Numbered from the stretch's first letter, positions 10,949 to 24,000 are shown. The stretch is DNA of 64,000 nt from Trema orientale (GCA_002914845.1 JXTC01000015.1:1017841-1081840); one strand, 5' to 3'. Notes: generated from the letters alone by a model not told the origin. Translations and numbers: made by a program.

Positions 10949-13027
10949 TCACCTACCATCCACTGTGGTATTGGACCAAGACAGAGACATTGAAGAAGAC
11001 AATGACTGCTTAATATCTTCAAAAGTTGGGTGTGAACCATATCCGAAACTCTGCGAATACCCAGTCCAAAACTCACCGTTATGCATCTTCTGGAGCAAAT
11101 AGGCATCCATATCCTCAGATTCAGCATCGTTGACTTCAGTTCTGCCCTCTAAAACTTTCACAACCTGTCTCATGGTTGGTCTGGAACTTGGGTCCGGATA
11201 AGCACACAACAAGCCCAAATGCAACAATCTCTCCACTTCCTCTTTGTCAAACTCACCTTTTGCCCTTAACCTCTCGTCCAGGGCACTAAAGAGTTCTCCT
11301 TTAACCATCATCTGCCAAACCCATTCCACTAAGGGCATCTTCCCTTCCTCTATAGGTCTCCTCCCACACATGACCTCTAAAATCAAAACCCCAAAACAGA
11401 ACACATCTGTTTGAGTGGAAGCTCGACCGTTCTTGACCACTTCCGGGGCCAAGTACCCTACTGTCCCAACCACCCGGGTGGTATTCGCCACTTGACCATG
11501 TCCATGCATTCTGGCTAAACCAAAGTCACCTAATCTTCCATTCATTTCCTTGTCTAGTAACACATTGCTGGCCTTTATGTCCCTGTGCAGGACTTTTGAT
11601 TCCCACCCTTCATGCAAGTACAAGACCCCTGAAGCTACGTCTTTCAGAATCCTGATTCTGTCCTGGCAGCTCAACATCTTACTCTCATCACATTCAAATA
11701 CCCTCTTGTCTAAGCTTCCATTCTCCATGTAATCATAAACCAACATGAAGACTCCCTTCTCTCTCTTGCACCAACCTCGCAACCCCACTAAGCATCTGTG
11801 TTTCAGTCTTCCAAGGCTTGAAATCTCAGCCACAAACTCCCTCAGCCCGTCGTTTTCGTGGGACATGCGTTTCACCGCAACTTCTACTCCTCCCGGCAAA
11901 ACACCCTTGTAGACTTTCCCATTCCCTCCAATTCCAATCACATTTTCTTCCGAGAATCCCTTGGTTGCGCTCTCGATTTCATGGTACGTGATTCTGTGTG
12001 GCCAGTACTCCAATTCCCATTCTTCCATTTCGGCTCTTTCCCTCGCTCGTTGTCTTTGTCTTTTGATCAAAAATATGGCCAACACAGCACACAGACCAAT
12101 CGCAAACAAACCCCCCACTGTGACTCCAGCAATGAAACCTTTTGACTTGAAAACAGAAGCTTTTGGAAGAACGAAAGATGGCAGACCCGTAGTGACCAAA
12201 CTCTCACTCAACGAAAAATTGCTGTTGCTAAAGCTCCAGGCTAGAATCTTATGGCTTTGTACCAACGCCCCAGTTGAGCTAGTGAACCCAATATACATTT
12301 CATCCTCAAAAACCTCAGACAGGTTGTACGGAACACTCAATAAAGGTGTTACAGGCCTCTTCATCCCAGCTCGGACCATAGTAACACTAATCAAAGAGTC
12401 ATTATAATCGATCCAAACTTGGTAATTTTCACCACTATTGAGCGTGAGCTTCTTGAAAAGCTTCTCGTCCGTACCATTACTGTTATCTGGCCAGTACCCG
12501 GCTTCGTGGGCTTCCATGGATTTAAGCGAATTCACATCGATCCCAACGTGGTTGTCGTTGATGTCATTGAATTCCTCGTTCTTGAACACATCGAACTCCA
12601 CACCAAACACATGATTCCCAGGCTTACCATCATTGGTGCGGTTCAAGAACCCGAGATTCTGAGACGAGCTGACGCCATTGATTCCCGTGAAGGGCACGAA
12701 GATGAAAACCAAGCCGTGCCCAGGAAGGGTGTTCCTGTAAGGAGCCATGGCGAAGATGAAAGAGGTGGAGAAAGGGTATACGTACGACGAGTTGGGTCGC
12801 CTCGTGGGGACCTTGGACTCGAACAGAGCGCGGCCGATTGAGAAAGTGGTGTCGTTTGTGAGAGTTAGAGTGCGGGACTGATCAACGGTGGCGTTGCCGA
12901 AGAGAAGGAGCGCGTCTGAGGTGTTGAAGCCATTGAAGACGAAGTCCAGAGCCAGAGCTGACGGCAGCAGAACCAGAAGGAGGAGGAGGAGAAGAGGAGC
13001 TATCTTTGGGATTGGGTTTTTCATCAT
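10949..13027 (-). CDS. LECRK-VII: L-type lectin-domain receptor kinase, clade VII
   Basis: A single-exon gene encoding 692 residues. A signal peptide (about 1-26) is followed by a legume-lectin ectodomain (27-270; blocks GHGLVFIF, FGVEFDVFKN, DNHVGIDVN). A transmembrane helix (297-321) precedes a cytoplasmic Ser/Thr kinase (about 355-630). The kinase keeps the key residues: glycine loop GIGGNGKVYKG (365-375), VAVK lysine (386), HRD (481-483), DFG (501-503) and APE (527-529). These suggest an active enzyme, located at the plasma membrane. The juxtamembrane block MEEWELEYWPHRITY matches my memory of Arabidopsis LecRK-VII.1 (At4g04960). Members of the wider family act in perception of extracellular signals, immunity and development; the ligand of this clade is not deducible here. 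Absence of introns is normal for the family. A GA/CT-rich tract lies about 120-160 bases upstream of the ATG. Confidence 0.93.
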   Translation of the reverse strand: MMKNPIPKIAPLLLLLLLVLLPSALALDFVFNGFNTSDALLLFGNATVDQSRTLTLTNDTTFSIGRALFESKVPTRRPNSSYVYPFSTSFIFAMAPYRNTLPGHGLVFIFVPFTGINGVSSSQNLGFLNRTNDGKPGNHVFGVEFDVFKNEEFNDINDNHVGIDVNSLKSMEAHEAGYWPDNSNGTDEKLFKKLTLNSGENYQVWIDYNDSLISVTMVRAGMKRPVTPLLSVPYNLSEVFEDEMYIGFTSSTGALVQSHKILAWSFSNSNFSLSESLVTTGLPSFVLPKASVFKSKGFIAGVTVGGLFAIGLCAVLAIFLIKRQRQRARERAEMEEWELEYWPHRITYHEIESATKGFSEENVIGIGGNGKVYKGVLPGGVEVAVKRMSHENDGLREFVAEISSLGRLKHRCLVGLRGWCKREKGVFMLVYDYMENGSLDKRVFECDESKMLSCQDRIRILKDVASGVLYLHEGWESKVLHRDIKASNVLLDKEMNGRLGDFGLARMHGHGQVANTTRVVGTVGYLAPEVVKNGRASTQTDVFCFGVLILEVMCGRRPIEEGKMPLVEWVWQMMVKGELFSALDERLRAKGEFDKEEVERLLHLGLLCAYPDPSSRPTMRQVVKVLEGRTEVNDAESEDMDAYLLQKMHNGEFWTGYSQSFGYGSHPTFEDIKQSLSSSMSLSWSNTTVDGR

Positions 13028-13148
13028 GGCCGAAAAAACCAGAGGAGTTGAGCTGAAGAAGAGGGAGAAGAAGACTGTTTCATGGGAAATGGTGGGTAGA
13101 ACAAAATGAATGAAACAGGGGATAGTTTTAGGTGTGATGTGAGAAAGG

Positions 13149-13150
13149 GA

Positions 13151-13185
<35 letters not shown>

Positions 13186-13186
13186 G
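13149..13186. repeat. (GA)n microsatellite upstream of the lectin kinase
   Basis: An almost pure GA tract, read as CT on the coding strand. It lies about 120-160 bases upstream of the start codon, where plant genes often carry pyrimidine-rich leader or promoter tracts. Confidence 0.8.
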
Positions 13187-13583
13187 CTTGTGCTTTAGAG
13201 AGAAAGGTAAAAAAAAAAAGACGATATGAGATTGGCTTTGAAAATTCTATTTAGTCAAATTGTATTTTTCTTTCCTATTTTTTCGTTTATTTTTAAGTCA
13301 AAAGACAGGTGGCTGGGCCCCATATATGACATACAAGAGAAGGGGAAATAATAATAATTAAGAATATATATAGCATAAGGAAATCAAAATAATAATCAAG
13401 AATTATGGATTACATATCATTGATTACGTGGGATAGAATTATTAAGTTTTTTTTTTTTTCTTTGTGTGTGTGTGTGTGAGATTAGTACGTATCAAATCAA
13501 TGGCATCCTGGCTAACTAAACTATATGGAGAAGGATCTAACTTAATAAAGCTAATCTTAGTTAAGGGTAAAGGGTCAAGTCTC
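13187..13583. other. Upstream region of the lectin kinase
   Basis: Likely promoter and flank of the minus-strand receptor kinase, AT-rich. A TG repeat (13463-13478) follows a T run. No other gene is supported. Confidence 0.4.
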
Positions 13584-13980
13584 AAGAATGGCATATTTCT
13601 TGAGAAAATAACTTTTGGCCATACTGGAAGCTCTCAAGTGGTACAAAGAAAAAAACTTTTCGGTCTACTTTGTTGAGAGTGATTGCTTAAATGCGGTGAA
13701 AGCTGTTAATAATAGTCCGGCCATGGCTATGGATGACATCTTAGTAGGTGATATTCAAATTTTATTTTTTCCTTGTGGTGTAGCTTCTTGCCACTTCGTT
13801 GCTTGTTCATACACTTGCAAAAATTTTTGTTTGTGATAACTTTGTATCCATGTCTTCATTTGTAATCTTTAATTGTATTGCCTAATGGGTTGCTAAAGAT
13901 TTGATTTAATAAAATTCTTATGAAGTCTTCACTTAAAAAAAAAAAAAAAAAAAAGAAAAGAAAAGAATGGCCTATTTCTT
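13584..13980 (+). mobile_element. 5'-truncated LINE (L1-like) tail with RNase H fragment and target-site duplication
   Basis: The insert at 13602-13962 is flanked by aagaatggcatatttctt (13584-13601) and aagaatggcctatttctt (13963-13980), 17 of 18 bases alike. It ends in a long A run (from 13935). The 5' part, from about 13615, encodes the end of an RNase H-like domain (EALKWYKEKNFSVYFVESD, then a CLNAVKAVNN block) of the kind found at the C-terminus of plant L1 elements and related reverse transcriptases. After it come a short 3' UTR and an AATAAAA-type signal. Severe 5' truncation, poly(A) and a long duplication together identify a dead-on-arrival LINE copy. The low divergence of the duplication suggests moderate youth. 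Confidence 0.85.
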
Positions 13981-15980
13981 TCCACCTTCGAAAAGTTCAT
14001 AATTTTTTTTTTTTAATTCGCCAAGCACCCTAAAAAGTGAAACACATTGGAATGTTAGAAATAGACCAAAACAAGTTTAGAATTATAAAAAATAATGAGG
14101 TGTTGGACTCGAGGGCGGCGGCTATAGTGGCGGCAGCCATTTAAGAAAAATACAATACGTTGGATGTGAATGGGAAAACAAAGGGGGAAAACAGATGTTT
14201 CTTTTATATATGGACAATTAGGCACATATGTGTACACGTCATCTTCCATGAGAAATATCTAGGGGGTAACCAATGTATAATGATGGTGCACATGCATATC
14301 GTATGTAACATGTCATGTCAAAATGAATTAGTACACAAACCAAATAAGTAACTTGTTAGTTAGCGTATTAGATTTGTTACAATCATCTATTAAGATGATG
14401 AGTTTTATAATAGGATTATGTTGGTTTCATTTCTTGTAGTGTATAAACTTGTCTAGTGCTAGTATACTTCATCAAATTTTATGAAAGTATAGCGGTCAAG
14501 AAATATTAATGTATATGGCAGATTTTATTAACTACTCTTTAGAAAAGAGAGACAGAAAAGTCGTAACCAAAAAACCCCCCCAAAAAAACAAGTCAACCAA
14601 AATGCTCTTTTAATCCAAAAAGAAAAAACAAAAAACAAAACAAAACAAAAGTCTTCTCAATAAGATGGGATAGGAGTACCCGATACAGTACGGAGATCAC
14701 GCGCTTCCGTATATAATGCACGTGACCCGAAAATTATATATAAATAAAGAAAGATCCAAAACTTAGACGCCACATTTATTTGCTAATTATTCAATTTATT
14801 CAAAAAAAAAAAAAAAAATTTTGCAGCATTGCAACGCGGAAAGAATACTAGACCGCCATCCAACATATAAACTTTTTGCTCTAAAAATTAAAAAAACCAT
14901 GTAATATTAACAGATCGACACATGGTTTAATTAAGTTTATTTTATATAATAAAATAGTCAGAAAATTTTTCAAGAGAGGCATACATTATAATTTTTTTTA
15001 GTTAATTTTAAAATACTTTAGCTAACATAGACTAATATATAATTAAAAAAGGTACTTAAAATAAGTCTAAAAAAAAAATTATACAAAGTGTGGGAAAAAT
15101 TTAGTTCTTTAAAATAATAAAATTAAAATTCAGATATTTAAAAAGAATAAGTAGGTCATATTAGGAGTTTTATTGAATTTTTTTATTAAAAAAAGGCAAA
15201 AATTATAATTATAAAAATTCAAGGGGCAAATAAAAGGATAAAACTAAAATTTTTAGATAACATTAAGAAAAAATATATAATTTTTATAAAAAATGAGGGG
15301 CCCTGCCCATGAGCCTGAGGCTCTGTCATTGACTTGAGTGGATGATATATATATATATATATATATACTAGTGTTAAAGCCACGTGACTCGTTGTTTTTC
15401 TTAAATATTATCATACTTTTCATTTAATTATTGTAATTTAAATTTTATATTATTTAATATTACTTGCTAAGAATAATTTCAGTGAGAAAACAAAGACTGA
15501 AAATGTGATGAGTATAACATTTCTTTTTGCTCTGAAATATGATAAATACAAAATAGTTAATTACTTTTATTTTCTTTTGTATAGAAATAGAAAAACAATA
15601 AGAAATTTCATTTACATGTATATACTATAGCCAATGTTTTATTAGCTAGATTTATTATTTATGCATTAACATATAATTATTATTATGTAATTGTTAAGTA
15701 ACTTATCAACCAANTTACATTGTAAATATATACTGTACATATTTTACACATAAAATGTATATTGCATGTGTAAAAATTTATATTGTAAATATATACTACT
15801 CATATTTTGTACATGAAATGTGTTATATAAAAATAGGTATTTTTGAAAAAAAAATTAAAAACTGGTATTTTTGAAAATAAGCGATAAAAATGAGTACGGG
15901 GTGTAAATTTCTCACGAGAATAAGGAGGTGTCCAATTCATTTACATATGATTACTTAAATAAAGGCCCAATATATTGGCC

Positions 15981-16020
15981 TATAAAAGTAACTTGACCTG
16001 TATAAAAGTAACTTGACTTG
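15981..16020. repeat. 20-bp tandem duplication
   Basis: tataaaagtaacttgacctg (15981-16000) is followed directly by the same 20 bases with one change (16001-16020). Confidence 0.85.
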
Positions 16021-16470
16021 TAGTGTGTGAAAAAAAGAAATACTGCCGGATCCTCAACACAGATGACTAATAGTACATTACAGCCCACAAACGTGTCCAC
16101 AACCATGAGCTTCGTGCAACTCACATGTACAAATTAAATGTTAAAAAAAAAAAAAAAAGAAGCTGGTGAAGCAGGATGGGCAGAAGAACGGTCCGGTTCT
16201 CAATGCCCATCTATGCTTCTATTAATAATATAGATATACTGGAAGAATAGAATGAATTAAGTCCGCTCTTGTAAAAAGACGTTGTTTATTGGTAATAGCA
16301 TTTTTTTCCTCAAAAGAAAGAAAGAAAAAAAAAAAAAAAAACAGCTATGTAAGAAAAATTCTAACTGAGTTTTAGTTGGACAAAAAATAGAAAATTTGTT
16401 CGTGATGGAATGCCCCATTTCCATGAGATGTCCATTGTCTAAACTAAAACAAAATTCGACTGTTTATGTA

Positions 16471-16494
16471 AGAGAGAGAGAGAGAGAGAGAGAG
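16471..16494. repeat. (GA)n microsatellite
   Basis: A pure AG tract of 24 bases in noncoding sequence. Confidence 0.85.
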
Positions 16495-17588
16495 GAAACC
16501 ATCTATTGTTTTCTTCGAAGACACGAAATTGTAATCGACTCCCCCCAAGCAAAATAAAAATTGAAGGTCGGTGTCCATATTGCAGATTTTGCTCCCTATA
16601 TCACAATTTAGAGATCTATAAAACTATAAAAGCAATATTATAGACAAATTGTTGATGTCACATATGACATATAAACAATTCCACTTGAGCTTTTTTACGA
16701 GGCTACCAAAAAAAAAAATTATATGCTAATTAAAAATAAGAAGGGTAGTGACCAAATGCCATAAGACAAGTGTAATTGGCAGTAGTGCATTAGTAAATCA
16801 TTTTGTACCTTTTCACTGTATTTATACGCAATGTTTACTAATAGAAGACAAGTCAAAGGATGTTCTATATTTATCAACTCTTATTACCTAATAAAAAAAA
16901 TCACGATTCTACATTAGGCAAGTATTATTGGTAATTATGTATTACGGATATTCTAATCTAAAACAACAATCTTAATTATATCGTACCACACGCATCTTAG
17001 CATATACTTAAAATTACGAAAAATAAAAAATAAAAAAACCAACCTTCGTTGGAAATTAAAACAAAACAAAAGTTTTGATGTTCCCTAATCCCTAGTGGGC
17101 CTAATTTTCTATTATTGCCATGAGACATATCAAAGTTTCTCATTCGTCAGCTTTGAAAAGAAGAAAATGAAAGCTGATCAGTTGAATATTTCTGATGCAG
17201 CCGAAGCTTGATCTTTATGGATTTTGTAAAGTCATGTGACCTTTAAATGCTATATATATATATATAGAAAGACATATAAATCACTACGTATGATTCTAAT
17301 GACTTAATGATCATTTTGCTCAAAGCAATATGTGTCTTTTTTGCTATGATGCACGAAACTAAACATATTTGAGAAAAAGTCTCGATTCATATTATGTAAA
17401 ATTGTAGATGTTATTATGGGTGCAAGCAAAGTCTCTCAAGTTTCAAATATTCTCACAAGATATTTTGAGTCTAGGTTCTCTTTCTCCAAAACTATTTATT
17501 TGGGTGAACCCACCGTAGAGATATTTGGTTACTATACCAAAAAGTCTATACGTCTAGGCATGCATCATCATTAAAAATGATATAACAT

Positions 17589-17885
17589 TTAGGCCCCGTT
17601 TGGAATTTGGATTTTAGAAGGGAAAGAAAAAAAATTCTAAGAGATTTTATTTTCTCTTATTTGTATTATAATAAAAAATTATAGAATTTTTTCTCAGGAA
17701 AAGTAAGAGTTTGATTTGATGTTATTTTCTAGTATATAGAATATTGATACATTAATTAGTAAAACCAAAAGTGTCAAAATAAAGTTTCATAAATTTTTAG
17801 GAAAAATATTTTCCTCTTTCTTTTTTCATGATTTTTTTTTTGTAATTTTTTTTCCTTCAAAATCCGAATTCCAAACAAAACCTTA
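17589..17885. mobile_element. PIF/Harbinger-type (Tourist-like) MITE with TTA duplication
   Basis: The element at 17592-17882 starts ggccccgtttggaatttgg and ends with its diverged inverse (ccgaattccaaacaaaacc). It is bounded by TTA at 17589-17591 and 17883-17885. TIR sequence, 3-bp TTA duplication, 291-bp length and AT-rich noncoding interior all fit a Tourist-like MITE. Confidence 0.8.
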
Positions 17886-18129
17886 GTTAATTTATATATT
17901 CCACTTGGTGATGAATGCTATAAAATGTATTTCCAAATAATATTGATATAATCTCTCTATTTTCCTTTCTGGCTATTGGTGGTGGTATGTGTTGTCACAT
18001 TTCTCGTATTGGGAATGAAGTAACGGCCCACTAATGCTCGGCCATTTCTTCACTATGGTCGCTATATGTCTCATTTAGGGAATAGATTTTGACTTGATTC
18101 AAGTTCTCATTTTATTTTATGGGCCTTAT

Positions 18130-18405
18130 AGAAATATGACCAAATTTTAGTCCCAAGTAAATATCCAATTATCAAATGTTATAACAAAATGTCTGGTATA
18201 TATGTTTATATACAAAGTGTAAAATTTTATATACTAAGTATAAAAAAATTATATACCCAATACATTTCAGTACATTAACTGAAATTAGTAGATAAATATA
18301 TCTACTAAGTGTAAAAATATATATACCTGGTCATTTAGCTATAAAATTTAAAAAGTGAACATCTACTTTAATCAAATTTAAAATATTGGTCATTTACCTA
18401 AATTT
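18130..18405. mobile_element. Diverged inverted-repeat element
   Basis: Left sequence from about 18135 (atgaccaaattttagtccc, then aagtaaatatcc) matches, inverted and with many differences, the right sequence at about 18330-18405 (gaacatctac, then aatattggtcat). Arms of about 65 bases around an AT-rich core suggest an old MITE. No target-site duplication was read. Confidence 0.45.
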
Positions 18406-18460
18406 CTCTATTTTTTATTACTACTCATGTAGACTATAGCAGTTGATATTAGTTTATACT

Positions 18461-18522
18461 AATACCAGCCTTTCCATATTTAAAATTTCATAATACCAAC
18501 CTTTCCATATTTAAAATTTCAT
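18461..18522. repeat. 31-bp tandem duplication
   Basis: Two adjacent copies (18461-18491 and 18492-18522) of a unit beginning aataccagcctttccatatt, differing at one base. Confidence 0.85.
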
Positions 18523-20512
18523 TTATATCCAAAGTCTGTATTTTCTCAATTGAAAGTTACAATTCCATTCGTCACACTAATTCTATTTTAAATAACTCTT
18601 TGTCAAGCGTAAGCTTTAATTGGATACAAATTGTTGACCGGTTAGCCTTTGACATGATATAGCATTGTACAGTACCTATTCCCATTTACTAACTAGATTA
18701 AAACTTCACAATGAATGCAGGCTGAAAAATTAAGAGAAAAAAGGGGCACAGAGACAAGATTTTTCAGATACTATAACCCATCAACAATCAATTTCTTGAC
18801 TTTCTGGGATAGCAGATGAAGCCCTGAGATGAAGTAATTTAGATTGAATTCCACACAGAAATTTCTATAGACAACTAGGATGTTGATCAAGAATTTCGAA
18901 AAATCGAAACCAACCTGTTTAAGGGATATTCCAACCGAACTTACAACCTATATGCCCTTAAGTACTACAGGATCCATCTCCTAAGAAATTCTTAAAAGAG
19001 TTAACTTGTATGTTCAACACATGAACAACATTGAATTAAACCTCAAACTATAGGCATTTTGAGAAGTGACAATACGAAAATCATTTTCATGTAACTTGAG
19101 AACTCAACCCTAGAAATTATCTCCATTATATATATTTTAACAAGAAGCATAACAATACTCAGATTTATCACCTAAGTTTCAATAACTGCAGGTATTGGAA
19201 TCCAAAAGTTTAACTGATTTAATTTCATCATATAAATCGATCTAGAAGAAAATTCAACATGCTGATATCTCATCAAGTACTTTCCATCTCATCTTCAGTC
19301 TCTAGGAAATATAGGTGTTACAAATTAATTTGATGAACTAGCATAAATGTAATGAATTTAAATTAAGTTTGAGTTGTTAGTAGAATAATCAAACAAGTAG
19401 AGCAGTCACCCTATCAAGGAATTTAACGGATGCAGTAGATATAGAAAACCAGAGGAGGGATTGTATTTTAGCTTAGAATATAAGAAACCAGGACAGAATT
19501 TCCATATCCATTTAGTGAAACACACAAAATAGTCTAAAATTTAGCCATAAAACATATAATCGGTATTGCTGCTGTTAAGGAAAAATGGATACACTAACAC
19601 AAAGCGTTAAGGATAAAAAGATGGACTGGTGTGAGTTAAACTGTTTATCAAATATGTCATAACAGTTGTGACAGATTTGGAGCACTCTGAAGCTGTATTT
19701 CGCAGCTAAGAACAAAGCCGAGATAAGTCGATTCAAAACTAAACTTTAGAACCTTTGGAAAAAAGTTCTTTATCAGTTGATGCATATTTGGTTGAAGATC
19801 AAAAGGTCTTCTTGATTTGTAGGCTTCCATTGGATACATGTATATGTGTATATATATCCGTTTCTAACCATGATCATAGTAATGCAATATTCAGTGGTCT
19901 CACTTAAGGAGCTTGATACTTTTGTTGTTTCGATTAATTCAAGAACTGATGATTGTTCGGTTGCTGAGACTGAATCACTCTTTAATTGCTTGCACAAGAA
20001 GTTCGAATCACAAAAAATAAAAAAATAAAAAAAAATAAAAAAAGAAATTCTATTACGAGTGAGGCTAATCTTGCTGCTCATTTTGCTCAACTTAACAACA
20101 GTAAATAAGTAATATATAGAGGACCAAATGCATTCAATTTCCAGGAACTCTTACGTGATTTTCAAGTAATAATAACAAATTCACATATTAACTCGTAGAT
20201 AACGAGCTTAACAGATTTTCACAAGATCTTACCATGACACAATATATGAGTAGCTGAAAAACCAATGAGAACACAAATTACAATCACTGGTCATGTTTAG
20301 CAACACATGTGTACCAACACATATGTATCCTCTTAAATTAGGCAAAATCAATTCACAACCATATTTAGCATTTTCATTTTGGAGTATTTTCACGATTCAT
20401 TAATCTCTATGAATATGCACCACATAAGTTCAGGAAAAATCTTGAAATAGGAAAAGGTATCAAGAAACTTGGAATATGTAGTCTCCTAACCTAAGATGCA
20501 GGAGAAAAAATA

Positions 20513-21028
20513 TAGGATTAATTATATTTTTATATCTTGCGTTTCGACAATTTGTTCAATTTATATATCATGTTTTGATAATTACCAACATTAATCTCCA
20601 AATTTGAACTTGTCACAAATTTATATCTTCTTTTAAGTCAAATACTAATTTTGACCACTGAATTTACTAAAATACTCTTTAAATTTTAAGGATATATATA
20701 TTGATACTTAATTTAAATTACAAGAACAACTATTAAAAAAAAATTAACTTAACAAAATGTAAAAACATACATAAACTAAATATTATTTATAAGAAGCTAT
20801 AGCAATTTTATGTAAGTTCTAAATTTGACTTCTTTCAATATATATGTATATGCAAACTTTTAAGGGCATTCTGGTAAACATGATGGCCAAAATTGGTGCT
20901 TGAACTATAGAGGGTATAAATTTATTACAAATGTTAAATCTGAAGGTCAATATTAATAATAACTAAAATGCAAAGTCTAAACTAAACAAACAATCAAAAT
21001 AAAAGGTATATAAATGTAATTATACCAA
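20513..21028. mobile_element. Foldback element with long inverted arms
   Basis: The left arm, from about 20515 (ggattaattatatttttat), and the right arm, ending near 21027 (ataaatgtaattatacc), are reverse complements over more than 110 bases with many substitutions. The similarity extends inward to aaatttatat blocks at about 20620 and 20920. The length of about 515 bases and absence of coding sequence fit a non-autonomous DNA element of MULE or foldback type. Confidence 0.55.
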
Positions 21029-24000
21029 AAAAATATCCAACCATGTCAAAAAAAAGAAAAGTCCGCCATGTCCTGTAGAAAAAAAAAAAGTATATACATA
21101 TATATACTAGTTTACACAAGTAGGCACGTGCCTTGTAAATTTTTTATTTTATTTTTGTTTCTCTAAATGTTATTTAAATTACCTTTATTTTATTTAAAAT
21201 TTTAATTTAAAAGATAAGATGTTTATTTAAAAAAAATAGACAAAAAAATAAATAAAAAACAAAAGGAAGACCTTTCAAAAAAAAAAAAAAAGGACAGAAA
21301 CAAAAGGAAGCAGGCAGCTTGGGCGGTGGACAGGCTCAAACCTAAGGTGATTCATGTTTCTATAATTCTAATATATATGTCGCTAAAAGAAGTGACTATG
21401 AAATTCGAATACTGAAATACATTTGTCGGTCTTGTGCATTGGATATTTTGTCTTCTTATTTGAGTATTTTTGTGCCAAACATGTAACATGTAACTTGACT
21501 GTCATCTATTACCTTCAGGCCGATATGTTTAACCATATTAAAAAAATAAAAAAAAAAAACAACCTAATTTCATTTCAATTCAAAGAGTCAAAATTCTTAT
21601 ACAAAGTCTTAAAAGGCTGACTTGTGCGTTTGTACTGCATTATAATTACATACCAAGGCAGTAAGGCAATATGTCATCATCATTATTAATTTTTTTTTAG
21701 CCGTCATAAATTCACATTCACATAATAAATCTTAAAAGATGGGGATAATATGTTTTTACAAGTTTTCACTCAAAGAAATATTACAAAGTTATCTCTTGAG
21801 TTTAGGTGGAATACTTGATTTTTCCTTAAATTTAGATGAAAAATATCTAAAAAGATGTTATGTCCCTTTTAGTCTTCTCATTGATAGAAGGCGTGCCTTC
21901 ATTACAGTTTTGGGTGGTAATATAACCACACTTTTCTCATTACATAACAAACTTCTAAGTGGTAAGCGGTTGAAGAACCATATTTTGAAAAAACTCTCTC
22001 TCCCGTCAAAAATAACTCAATTTTTTTCCCCTGATTATTACAACTTTTCTATCATGATTTTTATCTCATCAAAGAAGGTGTCCCTCACTATTAAAATTCT
22101 CTAAATTTCTTCTTTTTTTTTTTCTTTCTTAATAATCTTTCTATTGTTGTGTGAAAGTTTACCATAGATTTATTTTTATAGGGTTTTTGTCTTACTATAT
22201 TTTAATTCCGTATAGATTTTCCTTATTTTCATTATTTTTATAGTTTTTTTTAGATATAAATGTTTTATTATTCAAACCAAGAAAAGTTCAATGAAAATAC
22301 TGCACGGTTTATAAATTTAAATCTATCGGAGTTAGTGCTATGTTATGAAATGATTAAGATTTGGCTTATTCTGCATCTCTGGGATTTTTTGTGGCGATTT
22401 AGATTTTTTTGGCATCTCTGGAATATACGGACTAATATTAATCTTTTATACTTGATGTTTTTTATAATTAAAAAATTTATAATTATATTGCTAATATGTA
22501 GCTATTTATTTTAATAATAAATCTCTTATTTATCTTTAAAAAATGATTGAAAAACCAATAACAATGTTAACATTAATAATAATTCATCTTTTAGCATTTT
22601 CTTAAATAGAATGATCAGGGTGTACTTAAGCTTTCAGAATAATGCATAACAATGTGCCAAGTGGACACAAGATTATAGGTTTCCCTGAAAAAATCCAAGT
22701 GACAAACAAAAAAGGACAAAGGAAGAAATCTCCCCATAAAGAAACATAATGATTTTAGTGATAACTAAAACTATAATCAGAAGGGGCATTCAACTAGAAG
22801 CGAAACGAAGCAGTCATAACAGAATTGATGCAGTCATCCTTGAATTGATTTAATTGCCACAACTTTATATAAATATATATATATATATTCATTATTTTTC
22901 AATTTGCCAGTTGAATTTCATGAGGTAAGAACACATCATCATTCTTTTGGTCATTTGGCCATCCTTGCAAATGAGAAGAACAACAACATTTAATAAAAAT
23001 TTTAATTAGGGTGAATTGCATTTTTCATTTAATTTCCACGGATTGTTATCACCTACAAATCTATATATCCATTCCTAATCAACTAAATGTGACAGAAAAT
23101 TTTGATACGTAATAATAAAATTGCCATTAGTAGTATAATAATTTTGGCTGTCTAACAAGGACACCTTGAATAATTTTATCCTGGCATCCAAACACAAAAT
23201 AAAAGTAAAACGCAAAAGGAAATCGAAATAAAATAAAATAAAATCCCACTGAATCTATTAAGAAGGGGAAAAAAAAAAAAGTTTCTTTAGGGGTTGCAGA
23301 AATATGGTCCCTTCTGTTCCTTAACTCCCACATTGATGAGGCAGTGGTTCATTGTTTCTCTGAAAACTGCAAAACAATAAAGGAAGCACTGAAAAAAAAA
23401 AATTGATTATGTGATATATATATATATATATTTTAAGAGAGATCATGTGATATTGAGTAAGTATTGAGAACAAACAAAAAAAAGGTGGGGCGTGAATGGC
23501 GTTGGAGACTGACCCTTTGTAAGCTAACAATGGGAAATTTATTGAATTGGCACATCATTTTAAATAAATTACAACTGCAATCACACGATGTGGTGCAATG
23601 TGATTGGAGCAGCGGCAAGAACACGGTCCCAATTCTTAACCCACTGTTTTTTTTTTTTTTAATTTTTTTTAACATCATGTGGATGCTGATTATTTCCATT
23701 TAATTCTTGTCATTTTTTATTATTTAAATGTAGTGAAAGGGAAGCAATGGAATTTCAAGAATGTTTTAAACATCGATTCTTGCGTTTATTTATTAGTCCA
23801 TGGCAGTTAATCCATGACAAGTCGATTATTTATTTGTTTTTGTGTTACGTGGTACAAAATTGTCTTCTAGAAAAAGCAATATTATTCTTTCAAAAATTAA
23901 AAAAAAAATAAAATTGAAAAAGAAGCAATTTTCTTCTTGTATTGTAAGTTTTCAGGGAGCATTGAACGAAAATATTTCAAGAAATGACATATTGAGGGGG

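Larger units (their letters stand above)
13981..17588. other. Gene-poor AT-rich spacer
   Basis: No supported gene. It contains a (TA)n tract (15345-15367), two related direct copies of about 63 bases beginning ttgtaaatatatact at about 15720 and 15783, a 20-bp tandem duplication at 15981-16020 and a (GA)n tract (16471-16494). Position 15714 is an N. Sequence around 15360-15400 (tatatactagt followed by a cacgtg core) has a loose counterpart near 21105-21135, which may mark another transposon family, but I could not define its ends. Confidence 0.5.

Noticed and set aside
19773-20090. Overlapping open frames on both strands near 19.8-20.1 kb
   Set aside because: No recognisable domain, and the frames run into A-rich low complexity.
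21739-22104. 121-residue open frame in the spacer
   Set aside because: Composition is that of AT-rich random sequence; no motif, no paralogous similarity and no splice-linked exons seen.
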